Shown in pieces: positions 31,166 through 32,967 of a stretch of DNA of 32,967 nt. A model generated the notes under the pieces. The model was not told the origin of the DNA. It saw nothing but the letters and a program-made list of their open reading frames with translations, and ran no database searches. Position numbers and translations under genes: made by a program. The stretch is from GCA-2708415 sp964353185 (GTDB lineage: Bacteria; Pseudomonadota; Alphaproteobacteria; Micavibrionales; Micavibrionaceae): the NCBI GenBank assembly GCA_964353185.1, contig CAYGUV010000017.1:1-32967 (forward strand), read 5' to 3'. Each line of letters opens with the position of its first letter. The first letter of the stretch is position 1.

Positions 31166-31821
31166 GCTTCTGGAGGCTTTTTAATAGCTTTCGGCAATCC
31201 AATTTTTGTTAAATTACTATCCATAGCTTGTTTTGTAATGTCGTTTATTGTTTTAACAACGCAATCTTTAAGAAGGTCATCGTTCAAATGATTCATATCT
31301 AAACTACTTATAGATAAAATCAGATTTCCTGAATTGGAATAAATATCTATAATATTTCCAGAGGATTCCTTTTCTTCAGATGCTAAGCGAAAAAAATTTG
31401 CATGCCCTGACGGAGGGCGTTTTCTAAAATAAAAGATTTTTTCGCTTAAGCCTTCTACAGCACTTTTTTGTTTTTTGGTGAGGGGTTCTGTCTCTAATAA
31501 CCCCGTACTTTCTGATTTGGCACTTTGTATTTCTATGAAATTATTGAGAAATCTTTCATAAAAAGCGTTTACTTGTTCTCTTGTGTTTCCAGCTTCTGCT
31601 CTTAAGGTGGCACTTTTTTTAAAAAGTTCGCTGACTACATCAGACGCTTTATTGTTATGGCCTCCAGAAAATTGGCTGTAGACAAGACCTTGTTGAGCCA
31701 ATCCTAGACCGTTTTCAGGGATATGGGCGCTAACCACAATTAATGCCGTTAATTCCCCATCTAGCGTAACACTGTTAATGTAAGAGTTACTATAAATATC
31801 TCCAGTTACTATATATGACAT
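31162..31821 (-). CDS. Uncharacterised 219-aa protein
   Basis: I do not recognise the family. It is soluble, with no signal peptide. The first 60 residues look beta-rich (YIVTGDIYSNSYINSVTLDG, LTALIVVSAHIPE), followed by a helical part (AGNTREQVNAFYERFLNNF) and a Lys/Glu-rich region. AAGGAG sits at ideal spacing before the ATG. A perfect TTGACA with weak -10 lies upstream. Its stop overlaps the YgjV-like gene by 4 bp. It lies between ispG and prfA, where hisS is often found. Real gene, unknown function. Confidence 0.7.
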   Translation of the reverse strand: MSYIVTGDIYSNSYINSVTLDGELTALIVVSAHIPENGLGLAQQGLVYSQFSGGHNNKASDVVSELFKKSATLRAEAGNTREQVNAFYERFLNNFIEIQSAKSESTGLLETEPLTKKQKSAVEGLSEKIFYFRKRPPSGHANFFRLASEEKESSGNIIDIYSNSGNLILSISSLDMNHLNDDLLKDCVVKTINDITKQAMDSNLTKIGLPKAIKKPPEA

Positions 31822-31842
31822 AAAAATCTCCTTTAAATTATC

Positions 31843-31871
31843 TAGATAAAAGAGTTTTATTAATATGTCAA
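31843..31871 (-). promoter_or_regulatory. Predicted promoter of the 219-aa orphan gene
   Basis: Minus strand: perfect TTGACA (31866-31871), 17-bp spacer, TATCTA (31843-31848), the -10 being weak. The -35 context AATTGACATATTAA resembles those ahead of the orphans at 9903 and 15572. Confidence 0.35.
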
Positions 31872-31878
31872 TTACTTA

Positions 31879-32967
31879 TTAAGCGGCTGTTTTGTTTTTT
31901 ATTTCTTCGGCCTTGGCCTCAACCATTTCGACGATGTGGTCAACGATATCTAAATCACCATTATTAAAGCGGTGTGCCTTTTCACCGCCAATATAAATTT
32001 GATGGTTGTGGTTTCCGCCACCAGTTAGACCTATGTCAGTCATTAACGCTTCGCCTGGGCCATTAACAACACACCCAATGATGGATACGGTCATGGGGGT
32101 TGTGATATGCGCTATACGTTCTTCTAACCTTGCAACGGTATCAATGACTTGGAATTGTTGACGGGCACATGAGGGGCACGAGATTACGTTTACACCACGA
32201 TGGCGTAGACCAAGAGACTTAAGAATATCAAAACCCACTTTAATTTCTTCAACAGGATCAGCGCTTAACGAAACGCGGATCGTATCGCCAATACCCATCC
32301 AAAGTAAATTACCCATACCGATAGCGGATTTAATTGTGCCAGTGCGCAATCCTCCCGCCTCCGTTATACCAACATGAAGGGGGTAGTCGCATGCTTCGGC
32401 CAATTGTTGATAGGCGGCGCAGGCCATAAAGACATCGGACGCTTTGCAGGAGATTTTAAAATTAAAGAAATCGTGATCTTCGAGGATTTGGATGTGGCGA
32501 AGTGCGCTTTCTACCATGGCATCAGGGCAGGGTTCCCCATATTTTTCAAGTAAGTCACGCTCCAACGATCCCGCATTCACCCCAATGCGGATAGAACAAT
32601 TATTATCTTTTGCGGCATTGATGACTTCTTTTACGCGATCCGCATTCCCAATATTACCTGGATTAATGCGTAAGCAGGCGGCGCCATTTAAGGCGGCTTC
32701 AATTCCGCGTTTATAATGAAAATGTATGTCCGCGACGATAGGAACGGTGACTTCAGGCACAATTTGCTTTAACGCTGCGCTCGATTCCTCATCAGGGCAG
32801 GAAACACGGACGATGTCTGCACCAGCAACCTCTAAGGCACGAATTTGCTCAATCGTGCCTTTTATATCTGTTGTAAGGGTATTGGTCATGGATTGCACCG
32901 TAATGGGCGAATCTCCTCCAACAGGGACGTCACCGACCCATATTTTACGGCTTTTACGGCGATCAAT
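31879..32967 (-). CDS. ispG: 4-hydroxy-3-methylbut-2-enyl diphosphate synthase IspG, N-terminus cut by window edge
   Basis: IspG (GcpE) converts MEcPP to HMBPP in the MEP isoprenoid pathway using a [4Fe-4S] cluster. The frame is open through the right edge: the bases up to 32967 encode RRKSRKIWVGDVPVGGDSP, the usual IspG start region, so the true start is outside. The GTG at 32898 is internal (the Val of TVQSM). The TIM-barrel part (ADIVRVSCPDEE, VPIVADIHFHYKRG, ACLRINPGNIG) and the cluster ligands (VISCPSCARQQF, IIGCVVNGPGEA) are all present. 362 residues are visible. Confidence 0.96.
   Translation of the reverse strand: MDRRKSRKIWVGDVPVGGDSPITVQSMTNTLTTDIKGTIEQIRALEVAGADIVRVSCPDEESSAALKQIVPEVTVPIVADIHFHYKRGIEAALNGAACLRINPGNIGNADRVKEVINAAKDNNCSIRIGVNAGSLERDLLEKYGEPCPDAMVESALRHIQILEDHDFFNFKISCKASDVFMACAAYQQLAEACDYPLHVGITEAGGLRTGTIKSAIGMGNLLWMGIGDTIRVSLSADPVEEIKVGFDILKSLGLRHRGVNVISCPSCARQQFQVIDTVARLEERIAHITTPMTVSIIGCVVNGPGEALMTDIGLTGGGNHNHQIYIGGEKAHRFNNGDLDIVDHIVEMVEAKAEEIKNKTAA

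Noticed and set aside
32899..32967. IspG starting at the GTG at 32898
   Set aside because: The frame stays open to the window edge and the upstream codons encode the conserved IspG start region, so the gene is partial and this GTG is an internal Val.
1..32967. CRISPR arrays, tRNA or rRNA genes, insertion sequences, prophage
   Set aside because: No regularly spaced repeats, cloverleaf-like sequences, transposase genes or phage genes were seen; intergenic gaps are all below about 185 bp.

Overview
The window reads as a housekeeping chromosome segment of a fairly AT-rich alphaproteobacterium. The family calls and gene order fit this: bolA / J-domain protein / cobS, xerD next to aroK-aroB-CorC, secA divergent from a parvulin next to mutT, chorismate mutase near tyrA, ftsEX divergent from an MJ0042 zinc-ribbon protein, lptM-lysA divergent from tlpA, HIG1-etfBA, and prfA near ispG. 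Coding density is very high and no intergenic gap exceeds 184 bp. I see no rRNA, tRNA, CRISPR array, insertion sequence or prophage. A Micavibrio-like or Rhodospirillales-like lineage is possible, but this is only a guess.

Layout: 1-1594 (-) cobS (3' end cut by the window edge) and a J-domain protein; 1670-2490 (+) bolA and a ribbon-helix-helix protein; 2487-3023 (-) orphan; 3096-4043 (-) accA; 4143-6731 (-) operon of a 55-aa membrane protein, a secreted 473-aa protein and xerD; 6850-9827 (+) aroK-aroB-CorC; 9903-10265 (+) orphan; 10262-13036 (-) secA; 13221-15501 (+) parvulin, mutT, methyltransferase; 15572-15781 (+) small two-helix membrane protein; 15825-16877 (-) metA; 16922-18940 (+) chorismate mutase and tyrA; 18958-22022 (-) ftsE-ftsX-ydcF-plsC; 22128-23132 (+) zinc-ribbon membrane protein; 23134-24597 (-) lptM-lysA; 24623-26593 (+) tlpA and a pentapeptide-repeat protein; 26652-28578 (-) HIG1-etfB-etfA; 28680-30475 (-) prfA-ubiG; 30572-31165 (+) YgjV-like; 31162-31821 (-) orphan; 31879-end (-) ispG, its N-terminus cut by the window edge.

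The genes serve central functions: aromatic amino acids (aroK, aroB, chorismate mutase, tyrA), methionine (metA), lysine (lysA), lipid and envelope work (accA, plsC, ftsEX, secA, the parvulin), respiration and quinone (HIG1, etfAB, ubiG), isoprenoids (ispG) and chromosome dimer resolution (xerD).

No clearly new system stands out. The most interesting points are: (i) genes I expect from remembered alphaproteobacterial gene orders are missing at several junctions (argJ, argH, hisC, a cobalamin adenosyltransferase, hisS, prmC), with the two arginine genes suggesting pathway loss; (ii) unrecognised single genes inserted between conserved blocks, four of them with look-alike TTGAC promoters; (iii) several operator-like repeats at promoters, including possible ribbon-helix-helix half-sites ahead of the ribbon-helix-helix gene and an inverted repeat over the promoter of the small membrane protein; (iv) several -10-like boxes only 6-9 bp from a start codon, pointing to leaderless mRNAs; (v) a MetA-type enzyme carrying the acetyl-CoA-type Glu. 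Promoter and operator calls were made by eye.
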